64,000 bases of DNA from Diplonema japonicum (lineage: Eukaryota > Euglenozoa > Diplonemea > Diplonemida > Diplonemidae), in NCBI GenBank assembly GCA_964019335.1, contig OZ025688.1, forward strand, positions 124,001 through 188,000, written 5' to 3'. Shown piece after piece: positions 39,580 through 49,028 of this stretch. The notes under the pieces were generated by a model that was not told where the DNA came from, ran no database searches, and saw only the letters and a program-made list of their open reading frames with translations. Numbering within the stretch: position 1 is the first letter of the stretch; every line of letters starts with the position of its first letter. Position numbers and translations under genes: made by a program.

Positions 39580-41898
39580 ATGGATGATCCACCAGAAGAG
39601 CATGAAGCAGCAAAACCAAAGCCGTACAAAGGATGGAAGACGTTGAGGACAAAGGACAACATCGTGCAGGAGGTGCTTGCAGGAAAGGATCGCGCGCTGG
39701 AACAGGTCTTAACCCAAGTAGACGCATTGAGAAAGAAAGCGGTGCAAGAGTCCGCAGAGACCATGAAAGTGATCGCCAGACAAGAGAAAGCCATCGCAAA
39801 CCACGTGGCACAGATGGAAGAGGCAAAGCGCGAGGCCGCACGTTTCAGCGGCCTACTTGACACCGCAAGGCAGAACGAAGAGCTAGCCGCTCACGAGGGC
39901 TTTGTAGAAGCTCAGAAATCTCAAAGCGAAGTACACGCAGCCAACGAGCTTCTCCGAGCCCGCCTTGCCCGCATGGAATCCCGGTACCACGGCCTAACAG
40001 AAAAATACAAAAACTTCACCGTCGGTCTGTCCCAGGCAGTTGCCGAGCTTAAGTTCGTCGTCACGGGCATCAAAAATCTAGTTGACAACGAGATCAAAAG
40101 CATGCAGATATGGATCCGCACAAAGTGCCGCATGGTTCAGGACAAGGCACAGCTCCTCTGCATGGTGGACTGGTCCATCCCACCCGACCAGCGGGTTCTG
40201 GACTGCACTGCGTCTTCGTTGGTAGACACCGTCAACACCCTCCTCGAGACGTACCGCAGGGAGCAGCCCACTCACGTCATCGAGGTACCTCTTATCGACA
40301 AGCAAGCTGATGGCGAGCTGTACCAAGCATGCAACAAACGAGAAAAGTGTCTTCAAGCACAAGGGGCTTTTGGGCTCACACCTCCTCTCCTGCCCGATGA
40401 GCAGCAGCGTTACGATTGTTTCATGCAAAGCCTGCACCTCTTCACCACGGTTGGCAAACGGTGTCAGTTTCTCACCAGCGCCATCAACAGCGCACGGTCC
40501 TTCCATTCTTTGAAAGGAAAGACCATCGACATGGAAGACGCGGAAGCGTTGATCAGAAGGGACAACAACGAGCTGCTCCAATGGCTCAACACCCACGTCA
40601 GCAAGCAGATCGTAAGCATACGCACGGCACTGAGGTATGGCGACAAGCTCTTGATCGATGCTGTGGATGCCGACCAGCTTGGGGACCTAGCTTCGAGGGG
40701 GCAGGATGCCATTGACGAGCACACCGATGTTGTCTGCAAGCTGTTGGTGAAGAAGGCCGCTTTCAACACCAAACGGAGAAACCTTCTCGAAGGACGGAAA
40801 CCCCCGCGAACGGAACAGAGTTTTTTGGTATCGGCTGTCTCAATGTGTGTCCCATCCTCCCCCGCGAAGGGGGTAAGCTTCAGGATGCAAAACTCGGGTG
40901 AAAACTCGTTTAGAAGATCGCAAAAAATCCCGGCAAGGAAGCGTCGAAGAGCTATTGGAACGCAAACACCTGGCGTGGAGAGGTGCCACTGTGGGCTGAA
41001 ACTGTCGTGTGTAGAATGCACACAATCACACAGGCTGGAGATGCTGTACCCGAAGGCAGTGCTCACTGCGCTAACAGAAGCACGGAAAGAAATTTTAGGA
41101 TTGGAAGCCAAAAAACTGCATACTTTGAAAGAAAAAAACGCTGTGCTTGGCGCACTCATCGACTTGGTGTGCGACTCCGCAAAGGTGACGCATGAAGCTA
41201 ACATGAAGTTCAAACGGCAAGTTGTGGAAATGGTCTCGCTGAGCCCGAACGAAGGAGCAGAGGGAAAGACGTACAACCGCCCCATTGTCATCAAAGGCCT
41301 TGTGGATGAACAAGGTGTTCCAACAACCGCTGCACAGTTCATGTTGTCAAGCCCTACCACTGTGCCATTGCTTCAGGCGCAGCGGCGGAGAGAGATGTGC
41401 GGTGCGATGTCCCCCGAATTGGAAAAGCTTCCGTCCGCTCTTGATCTGATGCGGGAGCCTGGCTGCCCTGAGGCAAAACGTAACTGGGTGGAGATCCTCG
41501 AGGAACAGCCGCAGCGTCGCAAGAGGCCTCGTCAGCATTCTGTGAAAATCGAACCTGCAGAACAGGTGGAACCGACAGAACAACTTCCACACTCCCCAGC
41601 TGCCCCAATGCCAGCAATCGTCCACAAACATGCGTACAAGTCGGGTCTTATCGAGTCGCAGAAAAGAAAGCTTCTCAATGCTAGAAAGAAGAAAGGCGCG
41701 GATTATAAGCACAACGGTATTCTAGAGTCGCTAACCCCACGCCCCCCTCCCGCCCCTTCCGTCCAGCCCAGCTCTGTTGTCCTGTGGCAGGGTCAAGGAT
41801 TTCCATCCAAGACCGCCGGGGACATCAACCACAAGCTGAACGTTGCGAGCGAACGGAAACAACAGCACGCACCCCTGCGGTTCCCTTGTTTGGTTTGA
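39580..41898 (+). CDS. Coiled-coil protein of unknown function
   Basis: 772 residues from ATG 39580 (MDDPPEEHEAAKPKPYKG). The upstream open frame is hydrophobic T-run translation and is excluded. An N-terminal coiled coil (~30-170) is followed by a helical central region. A basic segment IPARKRRRAIGTQTPG precedes a cluster of cysteines (CHCGLKLSCVEC) that could bind zinc, then another helical stretch and a Pro-rich C-terminal tail with KRPRQHSVK. The basic clusters could be nuclear localisation signals. No family recognised; a cytoskeletal or kinetochore-type scaffold would fit but is not shown. Next gene begins 120 bases on. Confidence 0.7.
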   Translation: MDDPPEEHEAAKPKPYKGWKTLRTKDNIVQEVLAGKDRALEQVLTQVDALRKKAVQESAETMKVIARQEKAIANHVAQMEEAKREAARFSGLLDTARQNEELAAHEGFVEAQKSQSEVHAANELLRARLARMESRYHGLTEKYKNFTVGLSQAVAELKFVVTGIKNLVDNEIKSMQIWIRTKCRMVQDKAQLLCMVDWSIPPDQRVLDCTASSLVDTVNTLLETYRREQPTHVIEVPLIDKQADGELYQACNKREKCLQAQGAFGLTPPLLPDEQQRYDCFMQSLHLFTTVGKRCQFLTSAINSARSFHSLKGKTIDMEDAEALIRRDNNELLQWLNTHVSKQIVSIRTALRYGDKLLIDAVDADQLGDLASRGQDAIDEHTDVVCKLLVKKAAFNTKRRNLLEGRKPPRTEQSFLVSAVSMCVPSSPAKGVSFRMQNSGENSFRRSQKIPARKRRRAIGTQTPGVERCHCGLKLSCVECTQSHRLEMLYPKAVLTALTEARKEILGLEAKKLHTLKEKNAVLGALIDLVCDSAKVTHEANMKFKRQVVEMVSLSPNEGAEGKTYNRPIVIKGLVDEQGVPTTAAQFMLSSPTTVPLLQAQRRREMCGAMSPELEKLPSALDLMREPGCPEAKRNWVEILEEQPQRRKRPRQHSVKIEPAEQVEPTEQLPHSPAAPMPAIVHKHAYKSGLIESQKRKLLNARKKKGADYKHNGILESLTPRPPPAPSVQPSSVVLWQGQGFPSKTAGDINHKLNVASERKQQHAPLRFPCLV

Positions 41899-41950
41899 AA
41901 GGAAAAAGAAGGGGGGGGAAAAAAGCTTTTTTCTTGTATGATTATTTATT

Positions 41951-41985
41951 TGCCTTTTTCGTTTCCTTTTTTTTTGTACCAACAG
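41951..41985 (+). promoter_or_regulatory. Candidate trans-splice acceptor before EFL1
   Basis: TGCCTTTTTCGTTTCC plus a T-run, then ACCAACAG ending at 41985, 33 bases before the ATG at 42019. Confidence 0.4.
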
Positions 41986-42018
41986 CAAAAGCACAAGAGG
42001 GTGGGACAAGAGGGTGGG

Positions 42019-44865
42019 ATGGATGGCTTGATAGCATCGCAGATAACGGGCATCCAGCAGGATGCCGACAAGATCAGAAACTTCTGCATGCTTGCGCATG
42101 TGGACCATGGGAAGACCACATTGTCGGATGTGTTGATCTCGTCGAATGGGTTAATCTCGTCGGCGCTAGCAGGAAAGGTGAGGTACTTGGACTGCAGGGA
42201 AGACGAACAAGAGAAACTGATCACGATGAAAGCGAGCACCATCGCTTTGAAACACGTGCACGAAGACGTCCCGCACGTTCTGAACCTCATCGACTCCCCC
42301 GGCCACGTCGACTTCTCATGTGAAGTGTCAACAGCTGTGAGGCTTAGCGACGGTGCATTCCTGCTTGTCGACGCAATCGACGGTGTTGCCACACAAACAA
42401 GGGCGGTTCTACAGCAAGCCTACAGGGAAAAGGTGAAATGCTGTCTCGTCATCAATAAAATCGACCTCCTGGTGACCACCATGAACCAAGACCCCGTCAC
42501 CGCATACCAAACGCTCTCGAACATCATTCAAGACGCAAACGTCCTCATGGCTTCCTTCGCCAATGCGGACGCCATCACTGGCGAGCAGCTGCAGGAGAAG
42601 ACCATCGGTGTCGACGGCCTCGATGACGACAAGGAAGACGGCTGGTTTGAGCCGTCCAAGGGAAACGTTATCTTCGCGTCCTCCGTCGACGGGTGGGGCT
42701 TCACGACACGCGACTTTGCAAAAATCTACTCCGCCAAGCTAGGGTGGTCCGTCAATGCACTGACCAAGGCCCTCTGGGGTGAATGGTTCCTCGACATGAA
42801 AAATAAAAAACTCCTCCCCACACCCAAACCGGGTATGCAGCCCATGTGCGTGAAGTTCATCTTGCAACAAATATGGAAGGTGTACAGCGCTGCCGAAGTG
42901 GAGAATGCTGACGAGAGACTTGCAAAGCTTCTCAAAGTAACAGATGCTCTTGGGTTAAGGGTGAAGGAGAATGTGTTGAAGAAAAAAGATCCCCGCTCTG
43001 CAGTGGCTGCGGTGATGAACGCATGGCTGCCGTTGTCCAAGTCGGTACTCGATGCTGCGGTGACACAGCTGCCGTCACCTGAGCGGGCGCAAGCGTACCG
43101 CATGACAAGACTGGCTCCAGACCTGCAGCTCATTGCAAACCGCGAAGCCCGCGAGACAATTGAACAAGGTCTGACCGTGTGCAACAAGAAGGGCGACATC
43201 ATGATTTACATCGCGAAGATGCTAGATGTGGAGTGCCTCCCGGGTACCGCTCTGCAGGCGGGCAACGTGGAGGTCGACGCAGACAGCGAGGACAGCACCG
43301 CAGCCTTCGTCGGTGTGTCGCGCATCTTCTCCGGAACGATTCGCAAAGGGATGACAGTCTACGTGATGGAACCGAAGCACAAACCAGGCGGTGAAGACAC
43401 CATCAAACCAGTGATTGTGGAGCAGCTGTTCCTCCTCATGGGGAGGGGGCTTGCCCCTGTCGACGAGGTCCCCGCTGGTTCGATCTTCGGGATCGGGGGT
43501 CTCGGGAAAACCGTTTTGAAATCCGCAACCTTGTCAAACAGAAAGGACGCGTGTGGGTTCTCGCAAATGGTGTTTCAATCGGCGGCGGTCATCAGAATGT
43601 CTGTCGAGCCGAAGATACCTTCTGACCTTGAGCGATTGAAGGTGGGGCTTGCCTTGCTCAACAAAGCAGACCCTCAAGTGGAGGTGTCCTACGCAGAGTC
43701 AGGCGAGCACGTCATTGCAACCGCAGGTGAAGTTCACGCAGAACGGTGCATCAGAGACCTGGTGACGAGATACGCGAAGGTTGAACTGAACGTGTCGGAA
43801 CCACTTGTGTCGTTCAAGGAAACAGTAGTGGTGGCAGAGCATAAGAAGGCGACGGTCATCACCTCCGCCAACAAGCAGTTCACGATCGCGGTAAAGGCAC
43901 ACGACGTGCCTGCAAGCATCGTGAAGTGCATCGAGGACAACGAAGCAGATCTCCGCAGGGCGATGGAGATCACAGACCCCTCACAACTATCGGAGAGCAG
44001 CTTGAAAGCCCTCAACGAACTAAAAGAAGCCTTCGAAGAAGAAAAATGGACAAAATACTGGGGAAGCCTATGGGCGATGGGACCACGACATCTCGGATCG
44101 TGCATGCTCCTCTCAGACGCCAAAGGCGACGACAGGTTCAAAGGACCGACCGAACAATGGAACAAATCCATGATAGCCATGGGTATGGAAGCCAACGAGG
44201 AAGATGACGCCGACACAAGACTGGTTAAAGACAGCATTGTAGCGGGGTTTCAAATGGCTGCAGACAAGGGGCCTCTTTGCGACGAGCCGATGATGGGGGT
44301 AGCCTTTGTCATTGAAAGCATAACAGAAGAGGAAGTTGAGACGAAGGACAATGTGTACGGGCCATTGAGCGGGCAATTGATGTCGTCAATGTATTCAGGT
44401 TGCAGGCAGGCGTTCTTGGCAGAGGGGAAACGCCTGGTGGAGCCTGTCTATGAGTGCAACATCCTGGCTTCAAACCTGTGCCATGGGAAAGTCTATGAAG
44501 TACTGAAGAAGCGCCGTGCAGAGATAGTCGACAACATCCCGCAGGAAGGTACTGATGGCTTCACAGTCATCTCTTACCTACCTGTCCCAGAGAGCTTTGG
44601 TTTGGCTGATGAATTGCGCATCAAGACTTCTGGCCATGCAACTCCAAATCTCGTCTTCTCGCACTGGTCCATCATCGACGCCGATCCTTTCTTCGAGCGC
44701 CGTACAGAAGATGAGATCGAGGATCTAGACGAGACCGATGTTGCTCTCATCTCCAACGTTCCTCGCACGCTTATCAACAAAGTAAGAAAGAGGAAGGGTC
44801 TGCACGTTGAGGAACAGGCTGTCCAAAAGGCTGAAAAGATGAAGTATTCCACACGAGGAGGATAA
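42019..44865 (+). CDS. EFL1: Elongation-factor-like GTPase EFL1/Ria1 (60S ribosome maturation)
   Basis: 948 residues. GTPase motifs: G1 AHVDHGKTTLSDVL, switch region KLITMKASTIAL, G3 DSPGHVDF, G4 VINKIDLL. The blocks LISSNGLISSALAGKVRYLD and CREDEQEKLITM identify EFL1 over translation elongation factor EF-2. EF-2's diphthamide-loop sequence was not seen. Domains II-V follow, with GNVEVDADSEDSTAAFVG and the EF-2-type C-terminal KTSGHATPNLVFSHW. EFL1 with SBDS evicts eIF6 from pre-60S subunits in the cytoplasm. The frame is open upstream to 41938 but the extension is T-rich; MDGLIASQ is chosen. No introns. The usual insertion of EFL1 is represented by an acidic stretch near 200-215 (DDDKEDGW). 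Confidence 0.93.
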   Translation: MDGLIASQITGIQQDADKIRNFCMLAHVDHGKTTLSDVLISSNGLISSALAGKVRYLDCREDEQEKLITMKASTIALKHVHEDVPHVLNLIDSPGHVDFSCEVSTAVRLSDGAFLLVDAIDGVATQTRAVLQQAYREKVKCCLVINKIDLLVTTMNQDPVTAYQTLSNIIQDANVLMASFANADAITGEQLQEKTIGVDGLDDDKEDGWFEPSKGNVIFASSVDGWGFTTRDFAKIYSAKLGWSVNALTKALWGEWFLDMKNKKLLPTPKPGMQPMCVKFILQQIWKVYSAAEVENADERLAKLLKVTDALGLRVKENVLKKKDPRSAVAAVMNAWLPLSKSVLDAAVTQLPSPERAQAYRMTRLAPDLQLIANREARETIEQGLTVCNKKGDIMIYIAKMLDVECLPGTALQAGNVEVDADSEDSTAAFVGVSRIFSGTIRKGMTVYVMEPKHKPGGEDTIKPVIVEQLFLLMGRGLAPVDEVPAGSIFGIGGLGKTVLKSATLSNRKDACGFSQMVFQSAAVIRMSVEPKIPSDLERLKVGLALLNKADPQVEVSYAESGEHVIATAGEVHAERCIRDLVTRYAKVELNVSEPLVSFKETVVVAEHKKATVITSANKQFTIAVKAHDVPASIVKCIEDNEADLRRAMEITDPSQLSESSLKALNELKEAFEEEKWTKYWGSLWAMGPRHLGSCMLLSDAKGDDRFKGPTEQWNKSMIAMGMEANEEDDADTRLVKDSIVAGFQMAADKGPLCDEPMMGVAFVIESITEEEVETKDNVYGPLSGQLMSSMYSGCRQAFLAEGKRLVEPVYECNILASNLCHGKVYEVLKKRRAEIVDNIPQEGTDGFTVISYLPVPESFGLADELRIKTSGHATPNLVFSHWSIIDADPFFERRTEDEIEDLDETDVALISNVPRTLINKVRKRKGLHVEEQAVQKAEKMKYSTRGG

Positions 44866-45232
44866 GCAAGGGATGGGGTGAAAAAGGGGGGGGGGGGGGG
44901 GGGGGCATAACCAGACAACGTTGGGAAAATTTACTTACCTAACCAATTATTTTTATATATCCAAGCGTTGTTTTTTTGTTGCGGAAAAAAAAAAAAAAAA
45001 AACATCTTTTTTAGTGTGTTTTTTTTGTTCTTTTTCTTTTTATTCCTCACCCTCCTTTTTCTTTCGTGATATCATTTCTAAAAAAAAAGATTTTATCCCC
45101 CCCCCCACCCCGTTTCAGTTAACCTCTTCTTTTTTTTTTTGGAAAAAAAGAAAGGAAATAAAAAAAAAAGAAGGAGGGAAGAAAAAAAAAAGAGAAAGAA
45201 AAAAAAAAAGAAAAAAAAAGAGCGATGCCAAG
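44866..45232. other. Intergenic, homopolymer-rich
   Basis: G-, T- and A-runs; a purine-rich leader precedes the next ATG. Nothing else seen. Confidence 0.5.
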
Positions 45233-45916
45233 ATGTCGCTGGGCAGCGTGGTAATTTCGAATGAAGTGCTTCAAGATAAATGGTACTTGGAAAGGTATGC
45301 CCACGTGAAGTGTTCGTTCCGCCTTATGGGGGAGGAAGGGACTGGGGCTACTGCGGGAAAGAGGAGGATGAAAGAGGCAAAGGCCGCTGTACGAAAAATG
45401 AGTGAAACTCTGCTGGAAAACGTGAAATTGTTCAAACTGGAAGGAAGCCCGGGCGGGGTTGCCGGCATGTTGGACACTTTAAAAAAGGGAGAAAGAGTGG
45501 TAAGTGACGACGAAATCCACTACGTCCAGATTGAAGCAAAGGCCCATCCCAACCCTCTGAAAACATGGTATGCCTTGGAGCACCCTGAAAAGTTGCAAAC
45601 CCCTGTTGTGTCAGACACCTTAACACAAGTCTTGAAGCACTTCCCGCCGCTTCTTTCACGTACTGACATAGCTTCCATCATGAAGATTCTGAATGAAGGT
45701 TCTCCGCCCTCTTCTGATGAGGTTGATTACGTTCTCAGCATTCTGAACTACGATGCGACGGATCCAACCAGAGTCTCCTTCACACACAAACAGGCTGCCC
45801 CTATCATCTCCATCTGGTACACGTCTTGCGCCGTTGAAATCCCAGACGGAACCCTCGGGGAGGAAGACGCGCATTGTTGCCTTCAAGAAGACAATGTTGT
45901 GTGCTGTGTACTGTAG
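45233..45916 (+). CDS. Protein of unknown function ending in a CaaX-like box
   Basis: 227 residues. A start at ATG 45225, eight bases upstream, would give only nine codons in another frame, so 45233 is used. Mixed helical protein with SETLLENVKLFKLEGSPGG and two related segments TLTQVLKHFPPLLSRTDIAS and DEVDYVLSILNYD. The last residues are EDNVVCCVL: the final four, CCVL, fit a CaaX box for geranylgeranylation (Leu at X), so the protein may be membrane-anchored. Family not recognised. Confidence 0.65.
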   Translation: MSLGSVVISNEVLQDKWYLERYAHVKCSFRLMGEEGTGATAGKRRMKEAKAAVRKMSETLLENVKLFKLEGSPGGVAGMLDTLKKGERVVSDDEIHYVQIEAKAHPNPLKTWYALEHPEKLQTPVVSDTLTQVLKHFPPLLSRTDIASIMKILNEGSPPSSDEVDYVLSILNYDATDPTRVSFTHKQAAPIISIWYTSCAVEIPDGTLGEEDAHCCLQEDNVVCCVL

Positions 45917-46162
45917 AAAGAAAAATGAAACCCCCCCCCCCCCGCACAAACAAAAATGAAGCGTTTCCTTGACTTTCTTCCGTCTGTCAGGTTCCCCCCT
46001 TTTTTTTTTTGCTTCCCTCTTCCTGTTTTATGTATTCTTTTTTTTTTCCCCCCCTTCCCCTTTAGTCTTTTCTTGTTCCGGATCTAAAAAAAAAAGAAGA
46101 AAAAAAAAACAGGAGGGGAAAACGAAAGAATAAGTACACAAATGCACGAGTAAGAAAGAAAA

Positions 46163-46194
<32 letters not shown>

Positions 46195-47208
46195 ATGCCA
46201 TGGAAACTAAGGCTGTTCCCTGTCATCACAGGTCTGGCACTGTACTGTGCCGTGGTGTTAATGGTGTACATAAGGCTGTTCATGGGAGCGAAGGGGGAGG
46301 TGTGGGATGTCTCCTGCAAGGGGGCGACGTGCAACGGCTGCCCAGACGGGGTGATCGAAAAGCTCCCGGTGTGCATCATCACGGGCAGCTTCCAGGTCGC
46401 GATATCCATGCTTCACGTGGCCCTCATGGTGCTGTACCCTCCTAACCCAATAGTACACATGACAATAGGCGTTGTGGGTGTAGGGTGTTTGATCGGCGCT
46501 GGCTGCGAGGTGATGTTCTTAAAACAAGAAATCGAAAAAAGCTGCGACTTTGGTGTTCGAATCTTCAAGCCGGTGTCTCACGCCTTGTACAGTGTTCTTA
46601 TAGGCCCGAGCTGCGCTGGGGTGTTGTTTGGAGTCTGGCCGTTCAGTTTGAGAAGTTCCCAAGTTGTCAAAACAGCTCCTGTTACCGATGAAGAAATTGT
46701 AGTTGTCACCATGGGTGGCGGTGGTCGGGACCTACAAGTTGCGACAAGAAAGGTAGAACTGCCAGTAGCCGAGCGTGATTTAGGAACAAGGCTTGAAGGC
46801 CTCGTCGCAACACTCGTCGGTGCCATCCTCGCCAGACAGTGTGCTGTGAGCCTCGCCACCCAGTCTGACTACTGGGAAGTCCCTTTTATTTCCCGCATCA
46901 TGGAAGTCAGGCACCGGCCCATACCGTTCGTTTCCCCACAGAAAAGGCAGATTATCGCCTCGATTGCTGCGTCAGTGTCTCGAGAGGAGGTTGCAACCCC
47001 CGAGAGTGCTGTGTCATCCTTGCCCCTTCCTATCCCTCTAGCCATGGATCCCGATCTCCCCACGTTCGGGCCAAACCCCCTGTCCTCCCCTACTGGCGGG
47101 CCTTTGACAGGAACAGAGGGGTCGCTTAAAAAATCCCGGAAAAAAAGCAAGAAGGAAAAAGTGAAGAAAAAGCATAAAAAACATAAGAAAAATCGGAATG
47201 AGAAGTAA
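46195..47208 (+). CDS. Small multi-pass membrane protein with a lysine-rich tail
   Basis: 337 residues. Four hydrophobic segments are visible in the first ~150 residues (VITGLALYCAVVLMVYI, ITGSFQVAISMLHVALMVLY, MTIGVVGVGCLIGAGCEV, LYSVLIGPSCAGVLFGVW), with cysteines in the first loop (DVSCKGATCNGCPDG). A longer soluble part follows and the end is very basic (KKSRKKSKKEKVKKKHKKHK). The layout recalls small four-helix membrane proteins but no family is recognised. The ATG follows an A-run separated only by one C. No introns. Confidence 0.65.
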   Translation: MPWKLRLFPVITGLALYCAVVLMVYIRLFMGAKGEVWDVSCKGATCNGCPDGVIEKLPVCIITGSFQVAISMLHVALMVLYPPNPIVHMTIGVVGVGCLIGAGCEVMFLKQEIEKSCDFGVRIFKPVSHALYSVLIGPSCAGVLFGVWPFSLRSSQVVKTAPVTDEEIVVVTMGGGGRDLQVATRKVELPVAERDLGTRLEGLVATLVGAILARQCAVSLATQSDYWEVPFISRIMEVRHRPIPFVSPQKRQIIASIAASVSREEVATPESAVSSLPLPIPLAMDPDLPTFGPNPLSSPTGGPLTGTEGSLKKSRKKSKKEKVKKKHKKHKKNRNEK

Positions 47209-47421
47209 AAAAAAAAAAAAAAAAAAAAAAATGAAGGGAAAGGGGAAAAACTTTTTTTTTTCCTCTGTTCCCTTCCAATCTGTAATTTGTACCTGTGTTA
47301 GTCTTTAAAAAAAAAAAAAAATAGACCTATCTTTTTTTTTTTTTTATTATTATTGAGTTTGCACTCCTCCCTGCTTTCTGACATCAAAAGGCAAGAAAAA
47401 AAAAAAGAAGAAAAAAACGAA

Positions 47422-48969
47422 ATGTCAACATGGGCGGACCTCTTGAAGGAAGTCGAAGAAAAGGCAGCGAAGAGAGAAGGCGATGATGAAGACGTTGTAC
47501 GACACGAGTCTGAAGGCTGGATTGGGTTGGAACAAGCGTTGAGGAAGCTCCAAGTAGAAGACGGCGGGGCGATGGGCCCGTACATGCCAGGCGAGCAAAA
47601 GGGAGGCGGCAACAACGAGCTGACCGACGAGACCGCGACAAAAATCTTAGAAAAAGTGAAGTGTCTTGCAGCACACAACAACAGATTTGTAAGAGAAGCT
47701 GTCTACGGTATCATCGAAGTCATCCTGAAACACTCCGATATCACCCACGGAGACACCCTTGCAACCATCACATCTGGCCTCACAGACAACTGGTCTCAAG
47801 TAAGATACCGTGCAACACATTCCATGAAAGCATACCTCGCAAAACACACGAAACCCGAAATATACCCGTTGATCCTTCCAAGGCTCTGCCTCAACAGGTA
47901 CTATATAGCTGAGGGCGTCAGGCTAGAAACCCAACGATTATGGGTGAAAGTTTGCGGTGATCGAGGTATCCAATTAGTATCCGAACACCTCCCTTATTTT
48001 GTAGCGTACTATGCTGCTCAAGTGAAGGAGAAGAACCATGCTGTTCGTGAAGCTGCGTGCCACTGTATCGCAGAGCTTGTCAGCAAGGTTCCCGGTGTTG
48101 AACCACACATTGAAACCCTTTTGAAGCTAATCGATGAAGCGTGTGATGACCCGTCATGGCCTGTCAGGGACATCGCATGTGTGTCGTCATCGAAGATAGT
48201 CCTGAAATACCCAGAGTGCTGTCAATCCAAGCTCCCTGCTATTTACAAAAGGTTTCTTTATCAAGCGGAAGATCCGATACCTTCCGTGCGGAAGCACGCG
48301 GGTGAAGCGCTTGCCAACTATGCCAAAATCAACAACGGGTGCAGGGTGCAGGTTGTTGATGACGTTTCCAAAATGCTGAAACGGATCTTCACGCAACCCG
48401 AAACATCCGTCTCAGCAACCGATCTCAGCAACGTCACGCAATTCGGCGTCGCAAAACGTGTACACGACAACGATGTTGAGGTGCACACGAACGGTGGTAT
48501 GTTCAGCTGTGGATCGCTTGCTCCAGGCCCTTCCACCGCAAGGGTCCTTGGCGGGTGCAGCGGTGGACATGGTGTTGCCCGAACGGGTCTTGACCCATGG
48601 TTCGCAACTGACAGTGCCGTCCACACAATACGGTTTATGACAGATCTTAATTTGAAAACCGATGGTCTTCTTGATGGAGTGGTTCCTACCTTGCAGGTTA
48701 AGACATTCATCCACTATCCTCAGTACTGGCAGACCGTCTGGACATCCGTTCCCACCATTGTGAGAAACATTGGGAAGCGTGCTGTCACCGAATGGGTCAA
48801 CACTGTCCTCCCCGATTTGTTCACGTGCTTGCAGTGCGACAACAAGCTCGCCAGCACAGCCGCCGCGGATTGTATCATCGCGCTCCGCAAGCTTTATGGA
48901 GACACGGTGTGGGAGGGCAAGCTGTCCGTTGAACAACGTGCCTTCATGAAGCACAGTCTGCTGCAGTAG
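47422..48969 (+). CDS. HEAT/ARM-repeat protein
   Basis: 515 residues. After an acidic start (MSTWADLLKEVEEK) there is an array of HEAT-type helix pairs, for example NWSQVRYRATHSMKAYLA, NHAVREAACHCIAELVSKV, SWPVRDIACVSSSKIVLKY and IPSVRKHAGEALANYA. A Gly/Ser-rich insertion lies near 345-385 (GGMFSCGSLAPGPS), then further repeats. HEAT arrays are protein-binding solenoids; ciliary assembly factors of this type exist, but no specific orthologue is assigned. The upstream in-frame extension (to 47353) is Lys/Glu-rich leader. Next gene starts 59 bases after the stop. Confidence 0.75.
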   Translation: MSTWADLLKEVEEKAAKREGDDEDVVRHESEGWIGLEQALRKLQVEDGGAMGPYMPGEQKGGGNNELTDETATKILEKVKCLAAHNNRFVREAVYGIIEVILKHSDITHGDTLATITSGLTDNWSQVRYRATHSMKAYLAKHTKPEIYPLILPRLCLNRYYIAEGVRLETQRLWVKVCGDRGIQLVSEHLPYFVAYYAAQVKEKNHAVREAACHCIAELVSKVPGVEPHIETLLKLIDEACDDPSWPVRDIACVSSSKIVLKYPECCQSKLPAIYKRFLYQAEDPIPSVRKHAGEALANYAKINNGCRVQVVDDVSKMLKRIFTQPETSVSATDLSNVTQFGVAKRVHDNDVEVHTNGGMFSCGSLAPGPSTARVLGGCSGGHGVARTGLDPWFATDSAVHTIRFMTDLNLKTDGLLDGVVPTLQVKTFIHYPQYWQTVWTSVPTIVRNIGKRAVTEWVNTVLPDLFTCLQCDNKLASTAAADCIIALRKLYGDTVWEGKLSVEQRAFMKHSLLQ

Positions 48970-48993
48970 ATCCTTCTTTCTTAAAAAAAATGC

Positions 48994-49020
48994 CTCCTTC
49001 CATTTTTTTATCTCATACAG
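48994..49020 (+). promoter_or_regulatory. Candidate trans-splice acceptor in a 59-base intergenic gap
   Basis: CCTCCTTCCATTTTTTTATC followed by TCATACAG ends at 49020, eight bases before ATG 49029 and 51 bases after the previous stop. The gap leaves no room for a conventional promoter and terminator. Confidence 0.5.
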
Positions 49021-49028
49021 GAAGCAAC

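Noticed and set aside
40464-41360. 298-residue minus-strand frame
   Set aside because: Antisense of the 39580-41898 coiled-coil gene; no domain and it would be the only host gene on that strand.
42019-44865. Translation elongation factor EF-2
   Set aside because: The LISSNGLIS...LAGKVRYLD and REDEQ blocks are EFL1-specific and the diphthamide loop of EF-2 was not seen.
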